Made by a program: the position numbers and the translations under genes
Shown: positions 27,432-35,738 of the stretch, one piece after another
Layout: every line of letters begins with the position of its first letter
Position numbering within the stretch: the first letter of the stretch is position 1
Source of the DNA: Paenibacillus sp. HW567
Lineage (GTDB): Bacteria; Bacillota; Bacilli; Paenibacillales; Paenibacillaceae
DNA: 64,000 bases
Assembly (NCBI RefSeq): GCF_000374185.1
Contig: NZ_KB910518.1
Coordinates: forward strand, 4,512,530 to 4,576,529
Direction: 5' to 3'
Notes under the pieces: model-generated
Database searches by the model: none
Seen by the model: only the letters and a program-made list of their open reading frames with translations
Told to the model about the DNA's origin: nothing

Positions 27432-27460
27432 ATTATATGATTCCTCACACGGTTAGTCAA
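27432..27460 (-). promoter_or_regulatory. Promoter of the ilv-leu operon
   Basis: TTGACT (27460-27455), a 17-bp spacer and a perfect TATAAT (27437-27432) on the minus strand place the transcript start near 27425, directly before the T-box leader. Confidence 0.85.
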
Positions 27461-27565
27461 TACCCTCTTTTCCGAGACTGTCACAAAAACATGTTCTATT
27501 TTTACCGGAACGCCCACACCACTGCGGGCATATGATGTACGACAATGCGTGGAGGGGGCGCTTTT

Positions 27566-28027
27566 ATGATTCGTTACCGCAGACCCAAGCAGGATGACAC
27601 CGTCATTCTTGATTTAATTGAAAAGCAACTGGTGCCATTGTCGCATCTTCCGCAGACCGTGATCAACCAGGTCCGAAAAGATCTGCCCCGGCGGCTGGGG
27701 CAAGGGGTTACTCTTGTAGCTTGTCCCGATTATGAGAGCGATCCGCTCGGGTTTGTCCACTTCATGCTGCACGGTGATTTGCTGTATATAGATATGCTGG
27801 CTGTTACCCCATCTGCAAGGCGAAAACGCTGGGGGAATTTACTCATGGACCGGGCGGAACGGTTTGCACTATCACGCGGATGCCTGAGAGCCAAAGTATC
27901 GGTGGATTCCGGGAATGTCCCGGGCATTTCCTTTTATCAAAAATTGGGCTACAGCGTAGCCCGTTATCAGCCGCAAAACTATTGCTATGAATTTGAAAAA
28001 CAGTTGGCCAGCAGATTCAGAGCCTAA
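27566..28027 (+). CDS. GNAT family N-acetyltransferase
   Basis: A 153-residue GNAT domain. The beta4 strand and acetyl-CoA loop read LLYIDMLAVTPSARRKRWGNLLM, a slightly unusual pyrophosphate loop (R-x-x-R-x-G-x motif variant). The ISFYQKLGYSV motif follows near the C terminus. The start is ATG at 27566, behind GGAGGGGG. The acceptor substrate is unknown. Its stop overlaps that of the convergent coat-like gene by a few bases, and no other gene shares its transcript. Confidence 0.82.
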   Translation: MIRYRRPKQDDTVILDLIEKQLVPLSHLPQTVINQVRKDLPRRLGQGVTLVACPDYESDPLGFVHFMLHGDLLYIDMLAVTPSARRKRWGNLLMDRAERFALSRGCLRAKVSVDSGNVPGISFYQKLGYSVARYQPQNYCYEFEKQLASRFRA

Positions 28028-28368
28028 AAGAAGCCAATCGGCGGAACACCAGGACCAGGCCCGTAAGGCCCGTAAGGTCCGTAAGGTCCAGGAACAGGGC
28101 CAGGTCCATAACCACCATAAGGGACGCCCGGATAACCAAAGCCTCCTTGAGCATAAGGAGCCGTACCAATAGCCAGCAAATCAAACAGCACCAGCGGAAT
28201 CAATGCCTTTGTTTGTACTTTTTTACTATTCATCTGTTTCAAAATAAGGCGATTCCCCGAAACGCGGAGCAGCTTGCCCATCACTTTGGAGCCATCCTTC
28301 TTGACTGCAACAATGTTTTTACCCACCAGCTTCATCACCTGCTTCTTCATTACCGGCTGTACCATCAT
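28024..28368 (-). CDS. Coat-like Gly/Pro/Tyr-rich hypothetical protein
   Basis: A 114-residue protein. The N-terminal half (about residues 8-55) resembles small Sm-like/coat-associated proteins, with basic beta segments such as LVGKNIVAVKKDGSKVMGK. The C-terminal 45 residues are a low-complexity tail of PYGGYGPGP-like repeats, seen often in spore coat and matrix proteins. AGGAGGGG lies directly before the two adjacent ATG codons, so the start may be either. A role in the spore coat or surface is suggested by composition only. Confidence 0.6.
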   Translation of the reverse strand: MMVQPVMKKQVMKLVGKNIVAVKKDGSKVMGKLLRVSGNRLILKQMNSKKVQTKALIPLVLFDLLAIGTAPYAQGGFGYPGVPYGGYGPGPVPGPYGPYGPYGPGPGVPPIGFF

Positions 28369-28465
28369 TACCCCTCCTAAAATGACTTCATCTCAGAACA
28401 GTCTATTCGCAGGCATGCCTCTTCGCTTGTACGCTTGCCCTTTTGATTTCACTATATGCTGCAAC

Positions 28466-28504
28466 AAAAAAACGCATTTCCGAAAAGACCGGAAATGCGT
28501 TTTT
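28466..28504 (-). terminator. Terminator of the nup-type ABC operon
   Basis: AAAAACGCATTTCCG (28468-28482) pairs with CGGAAATGCGTTTTT (28490-28504), 15 bp, with a T run on the minus strand. Confidence 0.85.
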
Positions 28505-28523
28505 GCAAATTTTAGACTAAGGA

Positions 28524-29480
28524 CTAGCGCTTACTAGGATCGTAAGGTTCACCCAATGCCTTAGGAGCCGAAGAACGGCCAACCGCACTGACCAGAACGA
28601 TAATAGTCAATACATAAGGAATCATAAAGATGAATTCTTGAGGAATGTTCTTGGACCATTCGAACAATTGAACATAGTTGCGGATTGCTTGGGAAAAACC
28701 GAAGAAAACAGCCGCGCCGAAAGCGCCAAGCGGATTCCATTTCCCGAAGATCATCGCCGCAATGGCGATAAAGCCCTGACCGGAAATCGTATTATGTGCA
28801 AAAGTACCCGTTGTTGTAAGTGTAATCGTGGCTCCGCCAATACCAGCGAGCATACCGCTCAGCATGACGCCGATATATCTCATTCGTTTTACGTTGACAC
28901 CCAGAGTATCCGCAGCACTCGGATGTTCGCCGACAGCGCGCAGGCGTAGCCCAAACGGGGTCTTGAAGAGCACGAAATAAATGACAATGACCAGTATAAT
29001 CGCCAAGTAGGTTGTCGGATAGGAATTAAATATCCCTTCGCCGATTACCGGAATCTTGGAGAGCCCGGGAATCGCTACCTTGCTGAAGCCATCCAGCAAC
29101 GGTGTTTCACCGGCTCCGTCGAAGATTAATTTTACCACATAAAGAGTGCTGCCTGCTGCCAGGAAGTTAATTACCGTACCACTGATCGTCTGGTCAGCCT
29201 TAAACGTAATCGACGCGACGGCATGAATCAGCGAGCCAATTATGCCGACTGCCATCGCACACAGCACGCCAATCCAGGGAGCCCAAGCTCCCATACCGGC
29301 ATCCTGAGCATAATACCCGCCTACCGCTGCGGCAAAAGCGCCGAACATCATTAAGCCTTCAAGTCCGATATTTACAACACCGGAGCGTTCAGAGAAGATG
29401 CCCCCGAGGGCAGCAAATATCAGCGCTGTGGAAAAAACAAGTGTTGTATTGAGCAATTGGCCTAATACTACTAAGTCCAT
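28524..29480 (-). CDS. Nucleoside ABC transporter permease (NupQ-like)
   Basis: A 318-residue integral membrane permease of the BPD_transp_2 family, the second of two permeases in the operon. It has eight or more hydrophobic segments and the RAVGEHPSAADTLGVNV loop with a downstream RYIGVMLSGMLAG, the EAA-like coupling region. With its partner it should form the membrane channel of a BMP-type nucleoside importer, like B. subtilis NupQ. The ATG directly follows the stop of the preceding permease. Confidence 0.9.
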   Translation of the reverse strand: MDLVVLGQLLNTTLVFSTALIFAALGGIFSERSGVVNIGLEGLMMFGAFAAAVGGYYAQDAGMGAWAPWIGVLCAMAVGIIGSLIHAVASITFKADQTISGTVINFLAAGSTLYVVKLIFDGAGETPLLDGFSKVAIPGLSKIPVIGEGIFNSYPTTYLAIILVIVIYFVLFKTPFGLRLRAVGEHPSAADTLGVNVKRMRYIGVMLSGMLAGIGGATITLTTTGTFAHNTISGQGFIAIAAMIFGKWNPLGAFGAAVFFGFSQAIRNYVQLFEWSKNIPQEFIFMIPYVLTIIVLVSAVGRSSAPKALGEPYDPSKR

Positions 29481-30557
29481 CTATAACACCTTCTCTTTCT
29501 TGCGCTTGAGGTAGAACGGTTTAAGCACCCAACGCACTATTCCTTGAGCCGCAATGAAGAAAATAATTGAGCCAATGACAATGCGGATCAGTTCGGGAGG
29601 AACATCCGCTCCAAAGCTCATTCCCGCAGAGCCATAAGTCAAAGTACCGTACAGGATAGCGGCCAAGATGACCCCCAGCGGATGCGTTAAGCCCAGCAGG
29701 GCAACAGCGATGCCGTCAAAGCCGTAGCCTGGCGATGCCGCAAAGACGGATTGGTAATGGAATACGCCAAGCACCTCTCCAGCTCCCGCAAGCCCGGCAA
29801 AAACACCACTAATGAACATCGCCTTCATAACGTTGCGGCCAACGTTCATCCCTGCATACTCAGCAGCATGAGGGTTCAGGCCAACCGCACGCATTTCATA
29901 GCCCTGTTTGGTTTTCCACAAATACACATAGAAGAACACGGCTGCGCAAAGCGCCAGGACTGTTCCCCAGTGCAGACGGGCATTATCAAATATTGAGTTC
30001 AGGAACGTCATCGAGAGCGAAGCCGGGATGTCCTCCGAACGGTTCTGTCCGGAAAGCAGCAGGAACGTTCGTACAATATAATTGGACAAGAAAAGCGCAA
30101 TCCAGTTCAGCATAATTGTAGTAATAACTTCATTGATTCCGCGTTTCGCCTTCAGGTAACCGGCAATCCCTGCCCAGAGGCCGCCACAGAGGCCGGCAAC
30201 GATCACCGCAAGCGGTACAAGCACAAACGTCGGGATGCTGCCGGCAAACTTAATGCCTACCACAGAGGCTGCAGTCATACCGATAAGCACTTGTCCGTCT
30301 GCCCCAATGTTGAACATCCCTGAACGGAAGGCAAAAGCCACCGCAAGCCCTGTAAACATCAGCGGCGTCATTTCGCGTATAGCTTCACCGAAGTCATACG
30401 GGGTACCGAAAACGCGTTTGAACAGTGCGGAGTATGCGGCAATAGGGTCGTAGCCGCCGATCAGCATAACAATGGCTCCGACCAGGAAGCCCATTACAAT
30501 TGCGACCAATGGAACAATATAGCTGTCGGTCGCAAAGATTTTTTTGAGTCTACTCAT
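29481..30557 (-). CDS. Nucleoside ABC transporter permease (NupP-like)
   Basis: A 358-residue permease of the BPD_transp_2 family with many hydrophobic segments and the conserved loop MRAVGLNPHAAEYAGMNV. It pairs with the downstream permease. The ATG at 30557 lies 8 bp after GGGGAGG, and its ATGAGTAG overlaps the end of the ATPase gene by 8 bp. The ATG at 30563 is too close to the ribosome site. In B. subtilis the equivalent NupP works with NupN, NupO and NupQ in guanosine uptake. Confidence 0.9.
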   Translation of the reverse strand: MSRLKKIFATDSYIVPLVAIVMGFLVGAIVMLIGGYDPIAAYSALFKRVFGTPYDFGEAIREMTPLMFTGLAVAFAFRSGMFNIGADGQVLIGMTAASVVGIKFAGSIPTFVLVPLAVIVAGLCGGLWAGIAGYLKAKRGINEVITTIMLNWIALFLSNYIVRTFLLLSGQNRSEDIPASLSMTFLNSIFDNARLHWGTVLALCAAVFFYVYLWKTKQGYEMRAVGLNPHAAEYAGMNVGRNVMKAMFISGVFAGLAGAGEVLGVFHYQSVFAASPGYGFDGIAVALLGLTHPLGVILAAILYGTLTYGSAGMSFGADVPPELIRIVIGSIIFFIAAQGIVRWVLKPFYLKRKKEKVL

Positions 30558-32088
30558 CCGCATGGCCTCCCCGCTTCAAGCTTCCCGCCATCATCAGACC
30601 GAGCTCCTGATCATTCGTATCCTGCGGAAATACTTCGCCGACAATCTGCCCTTCATAAATAACGGCAATTCGATCGGACACATTCATAATTTCATCCAGC
30701 TCAAAAGAAATCAGCAGCACAGCCTTGCCTTGGTCACGCTGTTCAATCAGTTGCTTCTGTACAAATTCAATCGCTCCCACATCAAGACCGCGCGTGGGCT
30801 GAGCCGCAATCAAGAGTGTCGGATTTTTGTCTATTTCCCGCGCAATAATCGCTTTCTGCTGGTTACCGCCCGATAAGGAACGTGCTTTGTTCTCTATAGA
30901 AGGAGTGCGCACATCAAACTGTTTAACTAATTCTTCGGCATGCTGATTAATAACTTCTTTGTTAAGGAAGCCTTTCTGGTTATAAGGGCTCTTATAATAC
31001 GTCTCAAGAACCATGTTTTCACTTACCGTAAAGTCGAGTACCAGACCATGCTTGTGACGGTCCTCTGGAATGTGAGATACGTTCATCTCAGAAATTTTAC
31101 GAGGAGACAGATTGGCAATTTCTTTGCCGGATACTGTGATGGACCCGGAATCAATTTTGCACAGGCCGGTAATGGCCTGAATCAGTTCGCTTTGTCCATT
31201 CCCGTCGACACCGGCGATGCCCAGAATTTCGCCAGCCTTCACTTCAAAGCTGAGTCCATTAAGTATAGCGACACCATCCTTGCTCTTGCTGCTGACATTA
31301 GACAGCTTCAAGACACTGGAGCCGATCTGCGGGGCCTGCTTGTCCACCTTGAAGGTTACGCCGCGTCCCACCATTTTTTCAGCCAGCTCATTGGGATTGG
31401 TATCTGAGGTCTTCACCGTATCTATGACTTTACCCCGGCGGATAATCGTAACCCGGTCAGAAATCTGCATAATTTCTTTAAGCTTATGTGTTATAAGAAT
31501 AATGGACTTGCCCTCTGCAACGAGCCGCTTCATAATCGCCATAAGTTCCGTAATTTCCTGCGGCGTAAGCACAGCGGTAGGCTCGTCGAATATAAGAATA
31601 TCCGCTCCGCGGTATAAGGTCTTCATAATTTCTACCCTTTGCTGCATGCCGACCGAAATGTCATGAATCTTCGCATTCGGATTGACTTGAAGGCCATACT
31701 GCTCCGATAGCTTGCGGACCTGCTCCGCGGCGGATTTATAGTCGATTTTAAGACCTTTTTTCGGTTCCATCCCCAGAACGATATTCTCGGTTACCGTAAA
31801 AGGCTCTACAAGCTTGAAATGCTGGTGAACCATCCCAATGCCAAGCTCAATTGCTTTATTGGGATTATCAATAATAACCGGTTTCCCGTCGATTTCGATG
31901 CTGCCTTCATCGGGCTGGTACAGTCCGAATACGATATTCATCAAGGTCGATTTGCCTGCCCCGTTCTCACCAAGCAGCGCATGAATCTCCCCTTTTTGCA
32001 GCGTCAGACTTATGGAGTCGTTCGCGACGATACCGGGAAAGCGTTTTGTGATTTGCTTCAACTCTACGACAGGAGCCGCAGCACTCAT
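30550..32088 (-). CDS. Nucleoside ABC transporter ATPase (NupO-like)
   Basis: A 512-residue duplicated ABC ATPase. The first half has Walker A GENGAGKST, an ISVGMQQR signature and ILIFDEPTAVLTPQE. The second half has a degenerate Walker A (GVDGNGQSE), the signature LSGGNQQK and a degenerate Walker B region (LLIAAQPTRGLD). Such asymmetric pairs occur in the sugar/nucleoside class of ATPases (RbsA/NupO). It powers import through the two following permeases, and its stop overlaps the next start. Confidence 0.92.
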   Translation of the reverse strand: MSAAAPVVELKQITKRFPGIVANDSISLTLQKGEIHALLGENGAGKSTLMNIVFGLYQPDEGSIEIDGKPVIIDNPNKAIELGIGMVHQHFKLVEPFTVTENIVLGMEPKKGLKIDYKSAAEQVRKLSEQYGLQVNPNAKIHDISVGMQQRVEIMKTLYRGADILIFDEPTAVLTPQEITELMAIMKRLVAEGKSIILITHKLKEIMQISDRVTIIRRGKVIDTVKTSDTNPNELAEKMVGRGVTFKVDKQAPQIGSSVLKLSNVSSKSKDGVAILNGLSFEVKAGEILGIAGVDGNGQSELIQAITGLCKIDSGSITVSGKEIANLSPRKISEMNVSHIPEDRHKHGLVLDFTVSENMVLETYYKSPYNQKGFLNKEVINQHAEELVKQFDVRTPSIENKARSLSGGNQQKAIIAREIDKNPTLLIAAQPTRGLDVGAIEFVQKQLIEQRDQGKAVLLISFELDEIMNVSDRIAVIYEGQIVGEVFPQDTNDQELGLMMAGSLKRGGHADE

Positions 32089-32191
32089 GGAATCACCCTC
32101 ATCACAGAATATATATTGCCTTAGACACGGCTGTACCGCCCCTTAAGGACGGCACTGCTGTGTTCACCTATTACGGATGTTTTAACAGGGA

Positions 32192-32219
32192 ACAAGGCCA
32201 GCTCAATAACCGGCCTTGT
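32192..32219. promoter_or_regulatory. Hairpin between the binding protein and the ATPase
   Basis: ACAAGGCC (32192-32199) pairs with GGCCTTGT (32212-32219). The T tract on the minus strand is short. Hairpins here commonly leave the solute-binding protein more abundant than the ATPase. Confidence 0.5.
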
Positions 32220-32259
32220 CCTTGTTTATACTAATTCAGCTAGAAAACGTGAATCGGGA

Positions 32260-33339
32260 TTACTCAGTAGGAACTTTGATTGTTCCGTCAACAATTTTTT
32301 TGCTGTATTCGTCAACTTTGGCAAGAATTTCAGCAGAAACGTTGGCTTTGGATGTTTCAGGAAGGCCTACACCGTTGTCTTTCAGACCCAGTACAGTTGT
32401 AGTGCCGCCTTTGAATGTTCCGTCAACAACCTGTTGGGAAACTTTCTTCACCGCTTCGTCAACGCGTTTGATCATGGAAGTCAAAGTTACGTCGTCGCCG
32501 AATTCCAGGGATTGGTCTTTGTCTACACCAATTACCCATACTTTAGCGCCGCCTGCTTTGTTGCGGGATTTAGCTTCGTTGAATACACCGTTGCCTGTTG
32601 CGCCGGCAGCAGGGAAGATGATGTCATTGCCTGCGTCATACAGAGTAGCCGCCAAAGATTTACCAGTATCTGGCTTGTCATAAGCGCCTGCATAAGTAAT
32701 AGTAACTTTTGCATTAGGGTTCACAGCTTCTACGCCGGCTTTGAAGCCAACTTCAAAACGTTTGATAACCGGGCTTTCCATACCGCCGATGAAACCTACT
32801 TTGTTGGTTTTAGTTGTCAGACCGGCAACCACACCAACCAGGAAGGAGCCTTCATTTTCGGAGAAAGTAACCGATTCAACGTTAGGAGCTTCTACTACGC
32901 TGTCGATGATCGCCAGATTAGCGTTAGGGTTCTCACTAGCAACCTTTTTAACAGCGTCGCCAAGGTCAAAACCGATACCCCAAGTCAGGTTGTAGCCGCC
33001 TTTAACAAATTGGTTAAGGTTTGGCTCATAGTCAGCATTGGATTTACTTTGAAGATATTTAATTTCAACGCCGGATTCTTTTTCAAGAGCCTGCAGAGCT
33101 TCCCAAGCGGATTGGTTAAACGATTTGTCGTTTACGCCGCCTACGTCGGTTACGAGACCGACTTTAACATCTGTTTTAGGAGCTTCAGTAGGTGCTTCTG
33201 TTGCTTCGGCCGGTGCGTTAGTTGCTGCTCCAGCGTTAGTGCTTGCTGCATTGTTTGTTTTGTTGTTGTTTCCGCAGCCTGCCAGAATGACAGTGAATGC
33301 GAGCAACATAACAAGAGAAAGCTGATAAACCTTTTTCAT
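32260..33339 (-). CDS. BMP-family nucleoside-binding lipoprotein
   Basis: A 359-residue substrate-binding lipoprotein. The lipobox is LAGC with C22, followed by an Asn-rich then Ala/Thr/Pro/Glu-rich linker. The BMP fold begins at about residue 55 (DVKVGLVTDVGGVNDKSFNQ), with later VGFIGGMESPVI. BMP-family proteins bind nucleosides (PnrA/NupN). It is the first gene of the nup-type operon. Upstream lies a TGACC-CCA-GGTCA dyad. Confidence 0.92.
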   Translation of the reverse strand: MKKVYQLSLVMLLAFTVILAGCGNNNKTNNAASTNAGAATNAPAEATEAPTEAPKTDVKVGLVTDVGGVNDKSFNQSAWEALQALEKESGVEIKYLQSKSNADYEPNLNQFVKGGYNLTWGIGFDLGDAVKKVASENPNANLAIIDSVVEAPNVESVTFSENEGSFLVGVVAGLTTKTNKVGFIGGMESPVIKRFEVGFKAGVEAVNPNAKVTITYAGAYDKPDTGKSLAATLYDAGNDIIFPAAGATGNGVFNEAKSRNKAGGAKVWVIGVDKDQSLEFGDDVTLTSMIKRVDEAVKKVSQQVVDGTFKGGTTTVLGLKDNGVGLPETSKANVSAEILAKVDEYSKKIVDGTIKVPTE

Positions 33340-33645
33340 TGATCGAGTTCCCCCTTAAGAAATTGGATGTCTTCTGTGTTCTGCTTGGACATACCATTAG
33401 CTCAAATTATACCTGCTAAAAAACCTAAAATCCAGTCTATTAATGACCCCAGGTCAATAATTATTTGCATTTTTTCACAAGAAATCGCTTACTATGACAC
33501 GTCATGTTAATAAAATGCTCAAATCATGTTAGAAATCCTCGAATTTCCATATACGGCTCTGGGACATTATAAATAGTATTGCACGGAGATTGGTTTTCTA
33601 TTATCATGAATGCTTACATATTGTATGAAAAGGGAGTACTGACTA
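33340..33645. promoter_or_regulatory. BMP/thioesterase intergenic region with a dyad
   Basis: No gene seen. TGACC-CCA-GGTCA (33444-33456) is a perfect dyad whose minus-strand edge contains TTGACC; a TATAAT lies nearer the lipoprotein gene, but the -35 spacing is poor. It may be an operator; the regulator is unknown. Confidence 0.35.
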
Positions 33646-34194
33646 ATGGATGACAAGAATCACAACAACCCTCAAGCTGCGCCTGCCTCCAAATACTGCC
33701 GTGAATCCCGTGTTTTCAAAACAGGACGTGTGTTCCCTAATGATGTAAACAACCACAAAACACTGTTCGGCGGCAAGCTCATGAGCACTATTGATGAGGT
33801 CGCCTCCATCTCTGCCATGCGCCACTGCCGCACCAACGTGGTGACCGCCTCTGCGGACTCTGTGGACTTTCTGCTGCCGATCAGACCCTCAGATTCCGTC
33901 TGCTTCGAATCCTTCGTCTCCTGGACAGGCCGGACCAGTATAGAGGTATTTGTTAAAATCATCTCCGAGAACCTATATACAGGCGAGCGCGCCGTTGCCG
34001 CGACTTCCTTCCTTACCTTCGTTGCCGTTCATGAAGACGGCACTCCGGCCGCTGTTCCGGCGATTGTCGCCGAGACTGATGAAGAGAAGCTTATCAGCGA
34101 ATCTGCGGATCAGCGCTCTGAGCTGCGCAAGATCAGAAGGACAAGCAGCAAAACGCTCGCTTCCCAGCTTAGCACCACGAAATATTGGGAATAA
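33646..34194 (+). CDS. Acyl-CoA thioesterase (hot-dog fold)
   Basis: A 182-residue YkhA/YciA-like thioesterase. The hot-dog helix and metal-free active site lie in NHKTLFGGKLMSTIDEVASI. This is followed by the central strand DFLLPIRPSDSV and an acid-rich then Ser/Thr-rich C-terminal tail (SSKTLASQLSTTKYWE). These enzymes hydrolyse short to medium acyl-CoA in the cytosol. A ribosome site, AAAGGGAG, precedes the ATG. Confidence 0.87.
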   Translation: MDDKNHNNPQAAPASKYCRESRVFKTGRVFPNDVNNHKTLFGGKLMSTIDEVASISAMRHCRTNVVTASADSVDFLLPIRPSDSVCFESFVSWTGRTSIEVFVKIISENLYTGERAVAATSFLTFVAVHEDGTPAAVPAIVAETDEEKLISESADQRSELRKIRRTSSKTLASQLSTTKYWE

Positions 34195-34214
34195 CAAGGC
34201 AGTGATTTACGCCA

Positions 34215-34258
34215 CAAAAAAGCACCGTCACACGGGATACCCCGCAGGCGGTGCTTTT
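34215..34258. terminator. Bidirectional terminator
   Basis: AAAAGCACCG (34217-34226) pairs with CGGTGCTTTT (34249-34258). It serves the thioesterase and the infC-rpmI-rplT operon. Confidence 0.75.
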
Positions 34259-34274
34259 CGGTTACATCTAAGCT

Positions 34275-34634
34275 TTACGCGTTGATCTTCTCTTTGGCTA
34301 CTACAGCCAGGGAGTTGAATGCGTTAATGTCGTTTACTGCCAGGTCAGCCAGCATTTTGCGGTTCACTTCTACGCCAGCCAGCTTCAGACCGAATACAAG
34401 CTTGCTATAGGAAAGACCGTTCAAACGGGCTGCAGCATTGATACGAACGATCCATAGTCTGCGGAAGTTACGTTTAGTCTGACGACGGTCACGGTATGCG
34501 TATACCATCGACTTCATTACTTGCTCGTTAGCTGTTTTGAAAATGCGGTGCTTGGAACCGAAATAACCCTTTGCCAGCTTCAATACTTTTTTATGTCTAC
34601 GACGAACTACAAATCCGCCTTTAACTCTTGCCAT
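34275..34634 (-). CDS. rplT: 50S ribosomal protein L20
   Basis: A complete 119-residue L20, basic and highly conserved (ARVKGGFVVRRRHKKVLKLA, RRLWIVRINAAARLNGL). In Bacillales, L20 represses its own operon through the infC leader. It is the last gene of infC-rpmI-rplT. Confidence 0.98.
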   Translation of the reverse strand: MARVKGGFVVRRRHKKVLKLAKGYFGSKHRIFKTANEQVMKSMVYAYRDRRQTKRNFRRLWIVRINAAARLNGLSYSKLVFGLKLAGVEVNRKMLADLAVNDINAFNSLAVVAKEKINA

Positions 34635-34666
34635 ATTAATAAACCTCCCAAAAATGTGTGATAAAA

Positions 34667-34867
34667 CTATTTCAAGTTAGCTAGTCCTTGTTTCAAACGT
34701 CTTACATCCCCAGGGGCCATTACTGGATTGCCGTTCAATACGCGTTTTGCGCGTTTCGATTTGTGGGACAGCAAGTGGTTCTTATGAGCTTTGTAACGCA
34801 GTACTTTGCCGGATCCGGTAATCTTGAAACGGCCTTTCAGACTGCTGTGGGTTTTCATTTTAGGCAT
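34667..34867 (-). CDS. rpmI: 50S ribosomal protein L35
   Basis: A 66-residue L35 starting MPKMKTHSSLKGRFKITGSG and ending in LKQGLANLK. AAGGAGG at about 34882-34876 precedes the ATG at 34867; the longer upstream reading is not family sequence. Confidence 0.98.
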   Translation of the reverse strand: MPKMKTHSSLKGRFKITGSGKVLRYKAHKNHLLSHKSKRAKRVLNGNPVMAPGDVRRLKQGLANLK

Positions 34868-34924
34868 GGTGTTTCCTCCTTGAATATTATGCGGCGCCAA
34901 ATTGCTGTGCAAGTGGCTCCAAAT

Positions 34925-35437
34925 TTATTGGGCTTTGGGAGCCAAGATCATAATCATGCTGCGGCCTTCCAGCTTAGGCTGGCGCTCAACAACAGAAATC
35001 TCTTCCACTTCACTCTTAACACGTTCCAGGATTTTTTGGCCGATGCTGGCGTGTGTAATCTCACGTCCGCGGAAACGCACGGAGCACTTCACTTTATCGC
35101 CTTCACCCAGGAACTTGATTACATTGCGGAACTTGGTCTGATAATCATGCTCCTCAATGTTGGCCCGAAACCAGACTTCCTTGATGTCTACGATCTTCTG
35201 GTTCTTGCGCGCTTCCTTCTCTTTCTTCTGTGTTTCATAACGGAACTTGCCGTAATCCATGATGCGGCATACTGGCGGCTTCGCCTGCGGTGCTACGTTG
35301 ACTAAATCCAGATTAAGGTCAATCGCCATCTGCAACGCTTCGCGAATCGGCTTAATGCCAATTTGCTCGCCTTCCGCTCCAACCAACCGAACCTCTTTGG
35401 CCCGAATTTCATCATTGATCATATGTTCCTTACTGAT
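34925..35437 (-). CDS. infC: Translation initiation factor IF-3, ATC start
   Basis: IF-3 with its N domain (NDEIRAKEVRLVGAEGEQIG) and C domain (KVKCSVRFRGREITHASIG). From the ATG at 35422 it would be 165 residues without a good ribosome site. Five codons upstream, ATC AGT AAG GAA CAT ATG reads (I)SKEHM-INDEI, which aligns with B. subtilis IF-3 (I)SKDQLVNDGI. The ATC at 35437 lies 9 bp after GGAGG. IF-3 genes characteristically use AUU/AUC starts for autoregulation, so this 170-residue form is preferred. Confidence 0.9.
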   Translation of the reverse strand: MSKEHMINDEIRAKEVRLVGAEGEQIGIKPIREALQMAIDLNLDLVNVAPQAKPPVCRIMDYGKFRYETQKKEKEARKNQKIVDIKEVWFRANIEEHDYQTKFRNVIKFLGEGDKVKCSVRFRGREITHASIGQKILERVKSEVEEISVVERQPKLEGRSMIMILAPKAQ

Positions 35438-35546
35438 AACTCTCCACCTCCGGATCTACTTGGGCAATAATTACTTGCGGTTCTCCATTAAAAAAGGGGT
35501 GCCGGTAACTCCCGACACCCCGTTTGATCAACGTTCATGAATTATA
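35438..35546 (-). promoter_or_regulatory. infC leader (L20-type attenuator)
   Basis: On the minus strand GGGGTGTCGGG / CCGGCACCCC (35521-35511 with 35505-35496; about 11 bp, one G-U) is followed by T6. This terminator-like hairpin lies between the promoter and the infC start. In low-GC Gram-positives L20 controls this leader; a matching L20 pseudoknot was not worked out here. Confidence 0.65.
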
Positions 35547-35570
35547 ACATCCATAAAGCATTGAGATCAA
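35541..35570 (-). promoter_or_regulatory. Promoter of infC-rpmI-rplT
   Basis: TTGATC (35570-35565), an 18-bp spacer and TATAAT (35546-35541) on the minus strand. Confidence 0.75.
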
Positions 35571-35738
35571 AACCAGCCGGCGTATTTGCCAGTCAGGTGA
35601 GAAGCCGGTGCTTCTGCTTGCAATCCCTATGTTTTGCACACTTGAATACTATACACCACTTGGGTAAGGAGTGTCAATAGTACCACAAATATTTTCTCAA
35701 AAGGCTTCTGGAGCCAGTTCTATATCACTGCCCCGGTT

